Assembly: GCF_008329525.1 (NCBI RefSeq)
Contig: NZ_NPKQ01000001.1
Location: 248,001 to 312,000 of the forward strand
Length of the DNA: 64,000 nt
Source: Tardiphaga sp. P9-11
GTDB lineage: Bacteria > Pseudomonadota > Alphaproteobacteria > Rhizobiales > Xanthobacteraceae
Reading direction: 5' to 3'
Of this stretch, positions 18,158-28,300 are shown piece by piece. Both the position numbers and the translations under genes were made by a program. Numbering within the stretch: the first letter of the stretch is position 1; every line of letters starts with the position of its first letter. The notes under the pieces were generated by a model. The model saw only the letters and a list, made by a program, of their open reading frames with translations, ran no database searches and had not been told where the DNA came from.

Positions 18158-18613
18158 ATGAAGAACTGGATAGGCGCAGCCATACTGGCTGCAACGGTTT
18201 CACTCGGCAGCGCATTTGCAAGTGCGCCCGCAATGGCCGACGCGCAGACGTCACAGAAGGTTGCGGCTGACAACAAGGCGAAGGCAACGGACTTCAGCGC
18301 TCAACGGCGCCATCATCACTTCCACCACCGCCATCACTTCGGACATCATCGCCATCTCGGCCACCGGCACCACGGATATCGCGGCTATTACGGCCCGCGC
18401 TATGGCTATGGCTATCGTCCGTACCGCTCCTATTACGGGCCGGCCTATTACGGACGGCCTTATGCCTATCGCCCCGCTTACTATGGCGGATATGGCTACC
18501 GGCCCTACGGCTATTACGGCGGCTATCGTCCCTACGGCGCTTATGGTTACGGCCCTGGCATCGGCTTCGGCGGCGGCCCGCTCAGCGTAGGCTTCAGCTT
18601 CGGCCGCTGGTAA
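18158..18613 (+). CDS. Secreted His/Tyr/Gly-rich low-complexity protein
   Basis: 151 residues. Signal peptide ending near APAMADA, a short polar linker, a histidine block (RRHHHFHHRHHFGHHRHLG), then a long run of YGPR, YRPY and YYGGY-type repeats and a glycine-rich GFGGGPLSVGFSFGRW tail. No catalytic domain. Such sequences are typical of surface or matrix proteins of low complexity; metal binding by the His block is plausible. It has its own terminator. Confidence 0.78.
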   Translation: MKNWIGAAILAATVSLGSAFASAPAMADAQTSQKVAADNKAKATDFSAQRRHHHFHHRHHFGHHRHLGHRHHGYRGYYGPRYGYGYRPYRSYYGPAYYGRPYAYRPAYYGGYGYRPYGYYGGYRPYGAYGYGPGIGFGGGPLSVGFSFGRW

Positions 18614-18638
18614 CTCTGATCGAACAAACAGACATCGA

Positions 18639-18667
18639 CAGGCGCCGTTTCCGGCGCCTGTTTTTTT
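18639..18667 (+). terminator. Rho-independent terminator
   Basis: Perfect 9-bp stem CAGGCGCCG (18639-18647) and CGGCGCCTG (18652-18660), TTTC loop, then seven T. Confidence 0.92.
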
Positions 18668-18858
18668 GTGCGTGTCACGCTACCCCGCCGGCGTCATTCA
18701 TGACGCGTTCAGATCGACACCCTTAATTTTTGGTCAAGGCGACACAACTCACATCGAACGACACTGCGCAGATGCACCATCTGCGCCAACGCATAGTTGC
18801 GTCATCGATGTGTCCTGAATGTTCCAGGCGCGACATTGATCGAGGGAGGATGTTTCCA

Positions 18859-19530
18859 ATGACAAATGTTCAAGGCCTCACAACAGGCCCAGGTTTCGGG
18901 CAGCTCATCAAGCGCTCGTTCGGCGTCGCCGCCGCAACTGCGATGATGATGTCGCTGGCACCATCGGCGCGCGCGGTATCGCTGATCAATCCCGGCGCAG
19001 CGCCCGCGGCTAAGCACGCGAATGACGCGCTGTTCACACAGGTCCAGCATCACGGCGGACGCGGCGGTGGCGGTGCGCCTCACGGAGGTGGAGGTGGCTT
19101 CCGCGGCGGTGGTGGCGGAGGCCACGCCTTTCATGGCGGAGGCGGCGGCGGATTTCGCGGCGGCGGTATGCCGGCGTTTCGCGGTGGCGGCGGAGGCTTC
19201 CGCGCCGCAGCGCCTGCATTCCGCGGCGGAGGAGGTTTCCGTCCGGGCCCGGCCTTTGTCGGCGGCGGTTTCCGGCGCGGCCCCGCATTCCACGGCGGGT
19301 ATCGTCACTTCGCGCCGGCGCGCTATTACGACCACCGGCACCACTTCCGCCCGCGCTATTACGGCTATGCGCCGAATTACTATTACGGCCCGCGCTACTA
19401 CCAGCCACGCCGCTTCTGCCGCGTCGTCTGGACCTATTACGGACCGCGCAAGATCTGCCGCTATCGCCCCTGGCATCACCGCCACTGGCACCACCGGCGG
19501 CACCACCATCGCTTCAATGTGTATTGGTGA
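18859..19530 (+). CDS. Secreted Gly/His/Tyr-rich protein, paralogue of the His-rich protein
   Basis: About 223 residues. The ATG at 18859 lies 8 bases after GGGAGGA (18844-18850), so it is chosen over upstream in-frame starts. The signal peptide ends near SARA and the mature part starts AVSLINPGAAPAAKHAND and reaches TQVQHHGG, the same pattern as the 17704 gene. Then come GGGGGFRGGGG-type repeats, HFAPARYY/YYGPRYY repeats and a C-terminal cluster with two cysteines (RFCRVVW, RKICRYR) and an HRHWHHRRHHHR tail. Function unknown; possibly a surface, metal-binding or matrix protein. Confidence 0.8.
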   Translation: MTNVQGLTTGPGFGQLIKRSFGVAAATAMMMSLAPSARAVSLINPGAAPAAKHANDALFTQVQHHGGRGGGGAPHGGGGGFRGGGGGGHAFHGGGGGGFRGGGMPAFRGGGGGFRAAAPAFRGGGGFRPGPAFVGGGFRRGPAFHGGYRHFAPARYYDHRHHFRPRYYGYAPNYYYGPRYYQPRRFCRVVWTYYGPRKICRYRPWHHRHWHHRRHHHRFNVYW

Positions 19531-19566
19531 GCATACGTAACCACCTCGACTTAGCTCCATATCCTC

Positions 19567-19670
19567 CGTCATGGCCGGGCAGCGCGAAGCGAGCTTCGCT
19601 AGCTGACCCGGCCATCCACGTCTTACCGGTGGGCAAGACGTGGATACGCGAGACAAGCCCGCGCACGACG
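19567..19670. repeat. Palindromic repeat (GTCATGGCCGGG ... AAGACGTGG family), copy 1
   Basis: Begins CGTCATGGCCGGGC and contains CCACGTCTT (19616-19624) pairing with AAGACGTGG (19635-19643), then GACAAGCCCGCGCACGACG. It shares the CCGGCCAT-CACG and AAGACGTGGAT blocks with the element at 39704-39791. Confidence 0.75.
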
Positions 19671-19685
19671 GCTGAGTACTGATCG

Positions 19686-20855
19686 CTATTCCCCCAACTG
19701 AAACGCCTCGAACCGCCCGAGCTCGTCCTCGATTCGCCGCTTCCATTCCTTGCGCGGCGTTTTCGGTTTTGCACCCTCGCCGACCCAGCTCCATTGCTGC
19801 ATCAGCAATTTGCGCTTCTGCCGGTCGGTCTTGAGATCGACGGCCGCAACGATCTTGTCGTCCACCAACACCGGCAGTGCGAAATAGCCGAGCTGGCGTT
19901 TTTCCTTCGGCACATAGGCCTCGAAACGATGGTCGTGGCCGAAGAACAAATTCGTGCGCTTGCGCTGGATCACCAGCGGATCGAACGGCGACAGCACATG
20001 CACCAGCCCTGCCTCGCCTTCGCTGACGTCTTCGAGCGCTGCAGGTGTCGTCCAATGTTCCTGCTTGCCAGCGCCATCGAGTGCAACGGCAACCAACTCG
20101 CCCTTGCGCACGCGCGCCTCGATCAGCTTACGGATGCCGACTTTGCTCGGTGCATCGAGATGACAGATCGAATCCAGGCTGACGATGCCCTGCGAGCGCA
20201 ACGCGCGATCCAGCAGATAGGCGAATTTCTGTACTGATGTTGCTGGCTTCGGCAACGTGTCCCAACCGAAATGCCGCAGCAGAAGATCATAGGTCTTCAG
20301 CATGCCCTGGCGTTCGGAAATTGTAAGATGCCCTTCATAGAACGCCAGCTGCAGCGCGCGCTTCGACGGCTTGCGGCTCGCCCATTCATGATCCTTCTCG
20401 CGCAACACGTCATCGTCGATGTCGCGGATCGACAGCGGGCCGGCCTTGGCCAGCCGCATCACCTTGCGCTTGTCCGCCGGCGTCACCGACGCGAACCAGC
20501 CATGGCCCTCCCTACGATAGTATTTCATGTCCGGCACGAAGAAGCCGATGTCATCGGTCGACACATAGGCCAGCGCATGGGTCCAGTATTCGAACACGCT
20601 CTTATCGTGCGTCTGCGCCTGCCTGAGATCCGTGCGTTTGTAGTTCGGGATGCGCGAAAACAGGATGTGATGATGACTGCGCTCGATCACGTTGATGGTG
20701 TCGATCTGCACATAGCCGAGATGTTGCACGGCGGCTCTTACGGCGTCCGCACCATCACCGAACGGCGCACGCGCATCAAGCCGCTGCGCGTGCAACCAGA
20801 TGCGGCGGGCGGCGGTGTTGGTGAGATCAACAGACTTGGTTACGACACGAGGCAT
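19686..20855 (-). CDS. ycaQ-like: YcaQ-family winged-helix DNA glycosylase
   Basis: 389 residues of the HTH_42/AlkX-YcaQ family, which unhooks interstrand crosslinks and removes bulky alkylated bases. The segment LGYVQIDTINVIERSHHHILFSRI contains the QxD catalytic motif (Gln-Ile-Asp) and the His-rich loop typical of the family, and the protein has the normal length. Later segments (VFEYWTHALAYV, YFALPVLV) also match. It is monocistronic, flanked by two dispersed repeats. Confidence 0.87.
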   Translation of the reverse strand: MPRVVTKSVDLTNTAARRIWLHAQRLDARAPFGDGADAVRAAVQHLGYVQIDTINVIERSHHHILFSRIPNYKRTDLRQAQTHDKSVFEYWTHALAYVSTDDIGFFVPDMKYYRREGHGWFASVTPADKRKVMRLAKAGPLSIRDIDDDVLREKDHEWASRKPSKRALQLAFYEGHLTISERQGMLKTYDLLLRHFGWDTLPKPATSVQKFAYLLDRALRSQGIVSLDSICHLDAPSKVGIRKLIEARVRKGELVAVALDGAGKQEHWTTPAALEDVSEGEAGLVHVLSPFDPLVIQRKRTNLFFGHDHRFEAYVPKEKRQLGYFALPVLVDDKIVAAVDLKTDRQKRKLLMQQWSWVGEGAKPKTPRKEWKRRIEDELGRFEAFQLGE

Positions 20856-20878
20856 AGCGCAAACATAGCCCCCTCAGC

Positions 20879-20964
20879 CGTTATTGCGAGGAGCCTTTTG
20901 GCGACGAAGCAATCCAGTCTTCGTTTGTGGCTTTCTGGATTGCTTCGCTGCGCTCGCAATAACG
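20879..20964. repeat. Palindromic repeat (CGTTATTGCGAG type)
   Basis: Two nested perfect 12-bp inverted repeats: CGTTATTGCGAG (20879-20890) with CTCGCAATAACG (20953-20964), and GAAGCAATCCAG with CTGGATTGCTTC inside. This is a classic short interspersed element of Bradyrhizobium-type genomes. It sits between the divergent ycaQ-like start and the leuC stop. Confidence 0.85.
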
Positions 20965-20984
20965 CGGAGAGGACGGAGGCTAGA

Positions 20985-22400
20985 TTAGTGCCACTCTCTG
21001 ATATCAACGAAGTGCCCGGCGATGGCCGCTGCAGCCGCCATTGCCGGCGACACCAGATGGGTGCGGCCCTTGTGGCCCTGACGGCCCTCGAAGTTGCGGT
21101 TCGAGGTTGCAGCGCAGCGCTCTTCCGGCGCCAGCTTGTCGGGGTTCATCGCCAGGCACATGGAGCAGCCCGGCTCGCGCCATTCGAAGCCGGCCTTTAG
21201 GAAAATCTTGTCGAGACCTTCGGCTTCCGCCTGTTCCTTCACCAGACCCGAACCCGGCACGATCATCGCCGAGACATGGCCGTTGACGGTCTTGCCATCG
21301 ACGACCTTGGCCGCAGCGCGCAGATCCTCAATGCGGCCATTGGTGCAGGAGCCGATGAAGACGCGATCCAGCTTGATGTCGGTGATCTTCGTACCCGCAG
21401 TCAGGCCCATATAGGCCAGAGCGCGTTCCTTGGAGAGACGCTTGGCTTCATCGGCGATATCAGCGGGATTCGGCACCTTGCCGGTGATCGAGATGACGTC
21501 TTCCGGTGAGGTGCCCCAGGTGACGATGGGCGGCAGCTTGGCGGCGTCGAGCCGGATCTCGTGATCGAAATGCGCGCCTTCGTCGGAACGCAGTGTTTCC
21601 CAATAGCGCACGGCCTGCTCCCACATCTCGCCTTTCGGCGACATCGGGCGGCCCTTGAGGAATTCATAGGCCTTCTGGTCGGGCGCGATCAGGCCGGCGC
21701 GGGCGCCGCCTTCGATCGACATGTTGCAGACCGTCATGCGGCCTTCCATCGACAGCGCACGGATGGCCTCGCCAGCATATTCCAGCACATAGCCTGTGCC
21801 GCCGGCGGTGCCGATCTCGCCGATGATGGCCAGGATAATGTCCTTGCCGGTGACGCCGTCGGGCAGAATGCCATCGACGGTGACGCGCATGTTCTTGGCC
21901 TTCTTCTGGATCAGCGTCTGCGTCGCCAGCACGTGCTCCACTTCCGAGGTGCCGATGCCATGCGCCAGCGCGCCGAATGCACCATGGGTCGAGGTGTGGC
22001 TGTCACCACAAACGATGGTCGTGCCCGGCAGCGTAAAGCCCTGCTCGGGGCCGATGACATGGACGATGCCCTGGCGCTTGTCGAACTCGTTGTAATATTC
22101 GATGCCAAATTCGCGCACGTTCTCGGCCAGCGTCGCGATCTGCTCGGTGCTTTCCGGATCGGGATTGGGCTGCGTGCGATCGGTGGTCGGCACGTTGTGA
22201 TCGACAACGGCAAGCGTCTTCTCCGGCGCATGGACTTTGCGGCCGGTCATGCGCAGACCTTCGAAGGCCTGCGGGCTCGTGACTTCATGCACCAGATGGC
22301 GATCGATATAGAGCAGGGCTGTGCCGTCATCGGCTTCATGCACCAGATGATCGTTCCAGATCTTGTCGTACAGCGTGGTCGGTTTTGCAGAGTCGGTCAT
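20985..22400 (-). CDS. leuC: 3-isopropylmalate dehydratase large subunit
   Basis: 471 residues, the usual LeuC length. The three cysteines binding the 4Fe-4S cluster are visible in [13 protein letters not shown] and in [13 protein letters not shown]. The N-terminus ([14 protein letters not shown]) and [14 protein letters not shown] are canonical. With LeuD it isomerises isopropylmalate. It stands alone; a leucine-responsive leader was not seen in the upstream 110 bases. Confidence 0.97.
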   Translation of the reverse strand: MTDSAKPTTLYDKIWNDHLVHEADDGTALLYIDRHLVHEVTSPQAFEGLRMTGRKVHAPEKTLAVVDHNVPTTDRTQPNPDPESTEQIATLAENVREFGIEYYNEFDKRQGIVHVIGPEQGFTLPGTTIVCGDSHTSTHGAFGALAHGIGTSEVEHVLATQTLIQKKAKNMRVTVDGILPDGVTGKDIILAIIGEIGTAGGTGYVLEYAGEAIRALSMEGRMTVCNMSIEGGARAGLIAPDQKAYEFLKGRPMSPKGEMWEQAVRYWETLRSDEGAHFDHEIRLDAAKLPPIVTWGTSPEDVISITGKVPNPADIADEAKRLSKERALAYMGLTAGTKITDIKLDRVFIGSCTNGRIEDLRAAAKVVDGKTVNGHVSAMIVPGSGLVKEQAEAEGLDKIFLKAGFEWREPGCSMCLAMNPDKLAPEERCAATSNRNFEGRQGHKGRTHLVSPAMAAAAAIAGHFVDIREWH

Positions 22401-22749
22401 GAGATCAGGCCTCGAAAGAAAACGGTGGGCCAGTTGCGTGCTGCTGAAAGCGGGCCGGTTTGACGGCGCGAGACACGCGACTGAAAAATGGCGGTCGCAG
22501 AGTAGGCGTCAGAGCTTTCGAAGCGCCGCCACGACAGAGGTCGTAAAGCGTCCGAAGAAGCGCCCGGGCAGCCGGCTATGATCGTCGATGACGATGCGAA
22601 GCGCGTGCTGGTGCAGATCTAGAAACATTCCAGTGATATAGCACTCGGCTTCAATTTCGCCAATGCGGCGAAGGCATGCGAGCTCCGCACAACAAAAAAG
22701 CGCGGCTTGCGCCGCGCTTTTCGTCTCGCACATTCGATGGTGCGGAATA
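22401..22749. other. Intergenic region between leuC and rplS
   Basis: About 350 bases. It holds the rplS terminator (22694-22721) and the upstream region of leuC. A 74-codon minus-strand frame (22509-22733) runs through the terminator and looks non-coding. No attenuator with leucine codons was recognised. Confidence 0.5.
22694..22721 (-). terminator. Terminator of rplS
   Basis: Perfect 11-bp stem AAAAGCGCGGC (22696-22706) and GCCGCGCTTTT (22711-22721), TTGC loop, followed on the minus strand by a T-run. Confidence 0.92.
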
Positions 22750-23148
22750 TTACTTGGCAGCAGCCACAGCAGCGACCTTGGCCGGACGCTCGGTCTTCTT
22801 CTCGGTGATGCGGGCCGATTTGCCGCGCAGATCGCGCAGGTAATACAGCTTGGCGCGACGCACCTTGCCGCGACGCACGACCTTGATCGAGTCGATCATC
22901 GGGGAGAGCAGCGGGAACACGCGCTCGACACCCTCGCCATAGGAAATCTTGCGAACGGTGAAGCTCTCATTGATGCCACCGCCGTTGCGGCCGATGCAGA
23001 CGCCTTCATAGGCCTGCACGCGGGAGCGCTCACCTTCGACAACCTTCACGTTGACGATGAGGGTGTCGCCGGGACCGAATTCCGGGATCGACTTGGTGGC
23101 GGAAAGGCGGTCGAACTGCTCTTTTTCAAGCGTCTGGATAATGTTCAT
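22750..23148 (-). CDS. rplS: 50S ribosomal protein L19
   Basis: 132 residues from the ATG at 23148 ([15 protein letters not shown]). The [20 protein letters not shown] and [18 protein letters not shown] segments are canonical L19; a short Lys/Ala tail makes it slightly longer than the E. coli protein. It follows trmD by 121 bp and ends in a strong terminator. It is the last gene of the ffh-rpsP-rimM-trmD-rplS series. Confidence 0.97.
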   Translation of the reverse strand: MNIIQTLEKEQFDRLSATKSIPEFGPGDTLIVNVKVVEGERSRVQAYEGVCIGRNGGGINESFTVRKISYGEGVERVFPLLSPMIDSIKVVRRGKVRRAKLYYLRDLRGKSARITEKKTERPAKVAAVAAAK

Positions 23149-23269
23149 CAAAATCTCCATCGGCGGCGCGCCCAGACATTGCGCGGGCTGCGCACGAAAC
23201 TCTTACCCTGCCAGTGCACGGATTTGGCGCTGCTATACGGGAAAGCAAAGCCGTTGTCACCCGTCTGTG

Positions 23270-24025
23270 TCACTCGCTCGTCGTGATTTTTGGCGGTTTT
23301 CGCTTTTTGCCTGATTCTGGTGCTTTCGGACGCTCCGCCCACAAATCGGGCCGCCGCGCGGCCGTCAGCGCCTCCGCTTCGGCCAGCCGCCACTTGGCGA
23401 CCTTGGCGTGATCGCCCGAGATCAGTACATCCGGGATCGGGCGGCCTTCAAAGGCCTGCGGGCGGGTATATTGCGGGTATTCCAGTAGCCCATCCGAAAA
23501 ACTTTCGTCGGTTCCGGAGGCCAACTTACCCATGACCCCCGGCAGAAGCCGCACGCAGGCGTCAATCAGCGTCATGGCGGCGATTTCACCGCCGGACAGC
23601 ACATAGTCCCCGATCGAGACTTCCTCGAGCCCGCGCGCGTCGATGACGCGCTGGTCGATGCCCTCGAAGCGGCCGCAGACGATCAGCGGTCCCGGCCCGG
23701 AAGCCAGCTCAGCCACCCGCGCCTGGGTCAATGGCCGACCGCGCGGGCTCATCACGAGCTTTGGGCGGCCTTCCGAGGCGTCCACCGCGTCGATCGCCGC
23801 CGCCAGCACATCAGCCCTCAGCACCATGCCTGGGCCGCCGCCAGCCGGCGTATCGTCTACGCTGCGATGCTTGTCGGTGGCAGAGGCGCGGATGTCCCGC
23901 GCCTCCAGCGCCCACAGGCCGGAGGCCAGCGCCTTGCCAGCGAGACTAATGCCCAGCGGCCCCGGAAACATCTCGGGAAACAGCGTCAGCACCGTCGCGC
24001 GCCATGGTGTGGGTTCGGAAGTCAT
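23270..24025 (-). CDS. trmD: tRNA (guanine37-N1)-methyltransferase
   Basis: 251 residues of the trefoil-knot SPOUT family. Visible are [16 protein letters not shown] at the N-terminus, [33 protein letters not shown] and the SAM-binding [15 protein letters not shown]. It methylates G37 next to the anticodon, preventing frameshifts. In relatives it usually follows rimM; here it follows an HxlR regulator gene by 48 bp. It therefore probably shares the regulator's promoter or has one of its own. Confidence 0.96.
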   Translation of the reverse strand: MTSEPTPWRATVLTLFPEMFPGPLGISLAGKALASGLWALEARDIRASATDKHRSVDDTPAGGGPGMVLRADVLAAAIDAVDASEGRPKLVMSPRGRPLTQARVAELASGPGPLIVCGRFEGIDQRVIDARGLEEVSIGDYVLSGGEIAAMTLIDACVRLLPGVMGKLASGTDESFSDGLLEYPQYTRPQAFEGRPIPDVLISGDHAKVAKWRLAEAEALTAARRPDLWAERPKAPESGKKRKPPKITTSE

Positions 24026-24073
24026 GGCTCTCCATCGCGCGTCCGAAGCAAAGCGTCAAACGGGCAGTGCCGC

Positions 24074-24508
24074 TTACGCCGCCGAGATCTGTTCGCTGGT
24101 GTCGCCTGCATCGAACGCTGCACGCGAAGCCTTGATCTCGGCAAAGCTGCGTTCGGCCCAGTCAATCAAGCCCGCCAGCGGCCCGAGCGCCGACTGTCCC
24201 AGTGGCGACAGCCGATATTCGACCGATGGCGGCTTGGTCGGAAATACGTGACGAGTGACCAGCCCGTCGCGCTGCAAATCGCGCAGGCTCTGGGTGAGCA
24301 TACGCTTCGAGATATCCGGCACGGCGCGATGAAGCTCGCTGAAGCGGCGCGGCTTGGCGGCCAGAGCCACGATCAGCAGCGACGTCCATTTGTCGCCGAT
24401 ACGATCCAGCACGTTGCGCACCGGGCAGGCGTCGGCATCGAAGCCCCGCGCCTGCCATTCGTCGAATTGGGTGGCCAGGGGGGCATCGAAAGAAGCGTTA
24501 CGGGGCAT
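24074..24508 (-). CDS. HxlR-family transcriptional regulator (QorR/YtfH-like)
   Basis: About 144 residues from ATG 24508, which has AGGA at 8-base spacing. The winged-helix HxlR motif is clear: [23 protein letters not shown] (the conserved N-terminal cysteine can be redox- or electrophile-sensing), [30 protein letters not shown], and [10 protein letters not shown]-like winged hairpin. It is divergent from a quinone-reductase-like gene exactly as E. coli ytfH (qorR) is from ytfG (qorB). A palindrome sits in the shared promoter. It is therefore likely a repressor of both genes. Confidence 0.88.
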   Translation of the reverse strand: MPRNASFDAPLATQFDEWQARGFDADACPVRNVLDRIGDKWTSLLIVALAAKPRRFSELHRAVPDISKRMLTQSLRDLQRDGLVTRHVFPTKPPSVEYRLSPLGQSALGPLAGLIDWAERSFAEIKASRAAFDAGDTSEQISAA

Positions 24509-24532
24509 CAGGAAGTTCCTTTCGGCCAAAGC

Positions 24533-24552
24533 AGGTCACTTGCAGGTAACCT
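24533..24552. promoter_or_regulatory. Candidate HxlR operator palindrome
   Basis: The 20 bases AGGTCACTTGCAGGTAACCT match their reverse complement at 16 of 20 positions (AGGTyACyTGCArGTrACCT). The site lies 24 bases before the regulator start and about 88 bases before the reductase start, between the two divergent genes. Confidence 0.55.
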
Positions 24553-24639
24553 GGCGATAAAAAACTGCCTCCTTACGGGATGGTTCAGCAGTCTCTACTC
24601 AAGACCTATCGTCGATTAGAGACCATAGGAGATTTTGCC

Positions 24640-25509
<870 letters not shown>

Positions 25510-25525
25510 GCCTTAGGCCTTGGCG

Positions 25526-26050
25526 TTACGCCGCGGTGGGATCGTCGCCGATGATCTCACCGGGCAATTCGATCACGACCTTGCCAACTACAAGATCGAC
25601 CGTCGGCACCACCGCGTTGGTGAAAGGCAACAGCAGGGTCGCGCCTTCCGGCGGCGCGATCTCGATGATATCGCCGGCGCCGAAATTATGGATGCCGACG
25701 ACACGGCCGATCGCATCGCCCGCGGCATTGACCGCAGCGAGGCCGATCAGGTCGGCGTGGTAATATTCATCGTCTTCGGTGTCAGGCAGCGCGTCGCGCG
25801 CCACATAGAGCTCGACGCCATTGAGGCGCTCGGCGTCTTCGCGAGACGCAACGCCCTTCAGCGTCGCGACCAGATGGCCCTTGGCCTCGCGCACATCATC
25901 GACCTCGAAGCTCCGCTTGCCGTCCTTGGTGGCAAGCGGACCGTAGTCGAGCACGGCGAATGGATCTTCGGTGAAGGTCCATAGCCGGACCTGACCGCGC
26001 ACACCATGCGGCGCGCCGATGCGCGCGACGCAGATTTGCGCGGTTGGCAT
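25526..26050 (-). CDS. rimM: Ribosome maturation factor RimM
   Basis: 174 residues. The N-terminal [20 protein letters not shown] motif is diagnostic, and the PRC-barrel part ([33 protein letters not shown]) follows. RimM binds S19 and aids 30S assembly. It starts 6 bp after rpsP. Downstream, where trmD normally follows at once, the convergent quinone-reductase gene intervenes. Confidence 0.96.
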   Translation of the reverse strand: MPTAQICVARIGAPHGVRGQVRLWTFTEDPFAVLDYGPLATKDGKRSFEVDDVREAKGHLVATLKGVASREDAERLNGVELYVARDALPDTEDDEYYHADLIGLAAVNAAGDAIGRVVGIHNFGAGDIIEIAPPEGATLLLPFTNAVVPTVDLVVGKVVIELPGEIIGDDPTAA

Positions 26051-26056
26051 TCCGCC

Positions 26057-26389
26057 TTACTTCTTCGCAGCGGCTTCAGCAGCAGCCTTGCGCTCCTTGC
26101 GCGGCACAGCCTTCTCGGGATTGTTACGGGCTTCGCGCTTGGCAACGCCGGCCGCATCGAGGAAGCGGGCGACGCGATCCGACGGCTGCGCACCCTTGGC
26201 AATCCAGGCCTTGGTCTTGTCGAGGTCGAGCTTCAGGCGCAGCTCATTGTCCTTGGCGAGCAGCGGATTGAAGTAGCCGAGACGCTCGATGAAGCGACCA
26301 TCGCGCGGAAAACGCGAGTCAGCGACGACGACGTGATAGACGGGGCGCTTCTTGGTGCCTGCGCGAGCAAGGCGGATAACGACGGACAT
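26057..26389 (-). CDS. rpsP: 30S ribosomal protein S16
   Basis: 110 residues. [24 protein letters not shown] and the [12 protein letters not shown] segment are canonical S16. The C-terminus has a Lys/Ala-rich extension, normal in alphaproteobacteria. It lies 49 bp after ffh and 6 bp before rimM. Confidence 0.97.
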   Translation of the reverse strand: MSVVIRLARAGTKKRPVYHVVVADSRFPRDGRFIERLGYFNPLLAKDNELRLKLDLDKTKAWIAKGAQPSDRVARFLDAAGVAKREARNNPEKAVPRKERKAAAEAAAKK

Positions 26390-26438
26390 GGGATTCTCCT
26401 AAGTGTGTTCTGTTCGAATGTGAGTTGAATGGATCGCG

Positions 26439-27956
26439 TTATTTCTTTTTCCCGAGACCGGGAAAGCCACCGAGTCCCGGTAGCGTCGGTTTGCCCAAGC
26501 CTGGCAGGCCCGGGAAATCTTTCGGCAATGACGGCATACCCTGCGGCATCCCGCCGGGCATTTTCTCGGCCATCGCCTTCATCTGTTCGGGCGACGGCAT
26601 GCCGCCGCCACCAAAACCCATGGCCTGCGCAATGCCGGCCATCGGGCCGCGCTTGCCGGAGCCCATGGCCTTCATCATGTCGGCCATGTTCCGGTGCATC
26701 TTCAGCACCTTGTTGACTTCCTCGACCTTCAGGCCGGCGCCGGCAGCGATACGCTTCTTCCGACTGGCCTTGAGGATGTCGGGATTCTTGCGCTCCTGAC
26801 GCGTCATCGAATCGATGACGGCGATCTGGCGCTTCACGACGCGATCATCGAGACCGGCAGAGGCGATCTGGTTCTTCATCTTGGCGATGCCGGGCATCAT
26901 GCCCATCAGGCCGGAGAGACCGCCCATATTGGTCATCTGGATCAGCTGCTCACGCATGTCGGTGAGATCGAACTGACCCTTGCGCATGCGCTCGGCAGTG
27001 CGCGCAGCCTTTTCCGCGTCGATATTCGCAGCGGCGCGCTCGACCAGCGAGACAACGTCGCCCATACCGAGAATGCGGCCGGCGATCCGGCTCGGATGAA
27101 AGTCTTCCAGCGCGTCGGTCTTTTCACCGGTACCGATCAGCTTGATCGGCTTGCCGGTGACGGCGCGCATCGACAGCGCAGCACCGCCGCGGCCATCGCC
27201 GTCGACACGCGTCAGCGCGATGCCGGTGAGGCCGACGCGTTCGTTGAAGGATCGCGCGAGATTGACCGCGTCCTGACCGGTCAGCGAATCCGCGACCAGC
27301 AGCACTTCATGCGGATTGGCGATCGCTTTGATCTCGATCGCTTCCGACATCATTTCTTCGTCGAGCGTCGTGCGGCCGGCCGTGTCGAGCAGCACCACAT
27401 CATAGCCGCCGAGCTTGGCGGCAGAGAGCGCACGCTTGGCTATCTCGGCGGGCTTCTGGCCCTCGACGATCGGCAGCGTCTGGATGTCGAGATCGCGGCC
27501 GAGCACCGCGAGCTGCTCCATGGCAGCCGGACGATAAACGTCGAGCGAGGCCATCAGCACCTTGCGCTTGTCGCGCTGGGTGAGACGGCGCGCGAGTTTC
27601 GCGGTGGTGGTGGTCTTACCGGAGCCCTGCAGACCGACCATCATGATGGCGACGGGCGGGACAGCCTGAAGATCGATACCGCCTTCGCCGTCGGCGCCAA
27701 GCGTGGCGACCAGCTCGTCATGGACGATCTTGACGACCATCTGGCCAGGCGTGACCGACTTGACGACGGTGGCACCAATGGCCTGCTCGCGAACGCGATC
27801 GATAAAGGACCGGACGACGTCGAGCGAGACGTCGGCCTCGAGCAGCGCGCGGCGCACTTCGCGCATCGCGGCATCGACGTCAGCCTCCGACAGCGCACCG
27901 CGCCCGGTGAGCCGGTCGAGAATTCCGCCAAGTCGTTCCGACAGATTGTCGAACAT
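26439..27956 (-). CDS. ffh: Signal recognition particle protein
   Basis: 505 residues from ATG 27956 (MFDNLSERLGG). The GTPase P-loop MVGLQGSGKTTTTAKLA, the DTAGRT and the closing TRVDGDGRGGAAL segments are present, and the C-terminal M domain is Met/Gly-rich, ending in PGLGKPTLPGLG repeats. Ffh binds signal sequences and 4.5S RNA and interacts with FtsY, encoded at 32737. It is the first gene of the ffh-rpsP-rimM series. Confidence 0.97.
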   Translation of the reverse strand: MFDNLSERLGGILDRLTGRGALSEADVDAAMREVRRALLEADVSLDVVRSFIDRVREQAIGATVVKSVTPGQMVVKIVHDELVATLGADGEGGIDLQAVPPVAIMMVGLQGSGKTTTTAKLARRLTQRDKRKVLMASLDVYRPAAMEQLAVLGRDLDIQTLPIVEGQKPAEIAKRALSAAKLGGYDVVLLDTAGRTTLDEEMMSEAIEIKAIANPHEVLLVADSLTGQDAVNLARSFNERVGLTGIALTRVDGDGRGGAALSMRAVTGKPIKLIGTGEKTDALEDFHPSRIAGRILGMGDVVSLVERAAANIDAEKAARTAERMRKGQFDLTDMREQLIQMTNMGGLSGLMGMMPGIAKMKNQIASAGLDDRVVKRQIAVIDSMTRQERKNPDILKASRKKRIAAGAGLKVEEVNKVLKMHRNMADMMKAMGSGKRGPMAGIAQAMGFGGGGMPSPEQMKAMAEKMPGGMPQGMPSLPKDFPGLPGLGKPTLPGLGGFPGLGKKK

Positions 27957-28300
27957 CGCTACTTCGCTTCCGATATCGCCATCCCTGTGATGACGAAGAA
28001 CCAAACACTTTTGCGCCCGAGGGCGCATCGCGCTGTCGGGCGTTGGCCTCCGGTCTCGAGGACCGGTCGGCGGGTCGAAAAGAAAACTTTTCGAGGATTG
28101 GCGGGGATTTACAGCGCCGGTGCCGGGCGAGTCAAGGAAATATGGCCGTCACGCCGCCGCGCCAAACAGCAACCCTTTCAAGATAAAGGATATTTTCGAC
28201 GGAGAGCGATTAAATTGACATTTGGCAATTGGATTTCTGCACCACCTAGCCTATGTGAGTGATTGCTCACCACAAGTTCCCCTCACCGCCACCGGTTTAC
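27957..28300. other. Divergent intergenic region between ffh and the MBL hydrolase
   Basis: About 344 bases. On the ffh side are three compact inverted repeats: GCGCCC-GGGCGC near 28014, CCGGTC/GACCGG near 28050, and TCGAAAAG (28075-28082) with CTTTTCGA (28087-28094). They could fold in the ffh leader. On the other side is TTGACA at 28215-28220 and the palindrome at 28255-28270. Confidence 0.45.
28255..28270. promoter_or_regulatory. Palindrome upstream of the MBL gene, candidate operator
   Basis: GTGAGTGATTGCTCAC is symmetrical in its outer five bases and partly inside. It lies 30 bases before the ATG at 28301. TetR-type operators have this style, but no adjacent regulator is present. Confidence 0.35.

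Noticed and set aside
22509-22733. 74-codon minus-strand frame between rplS and leuC
   Set aside because: Its beginning lies inside the rplS terminator and no family or Shine-Dalgarno was found.
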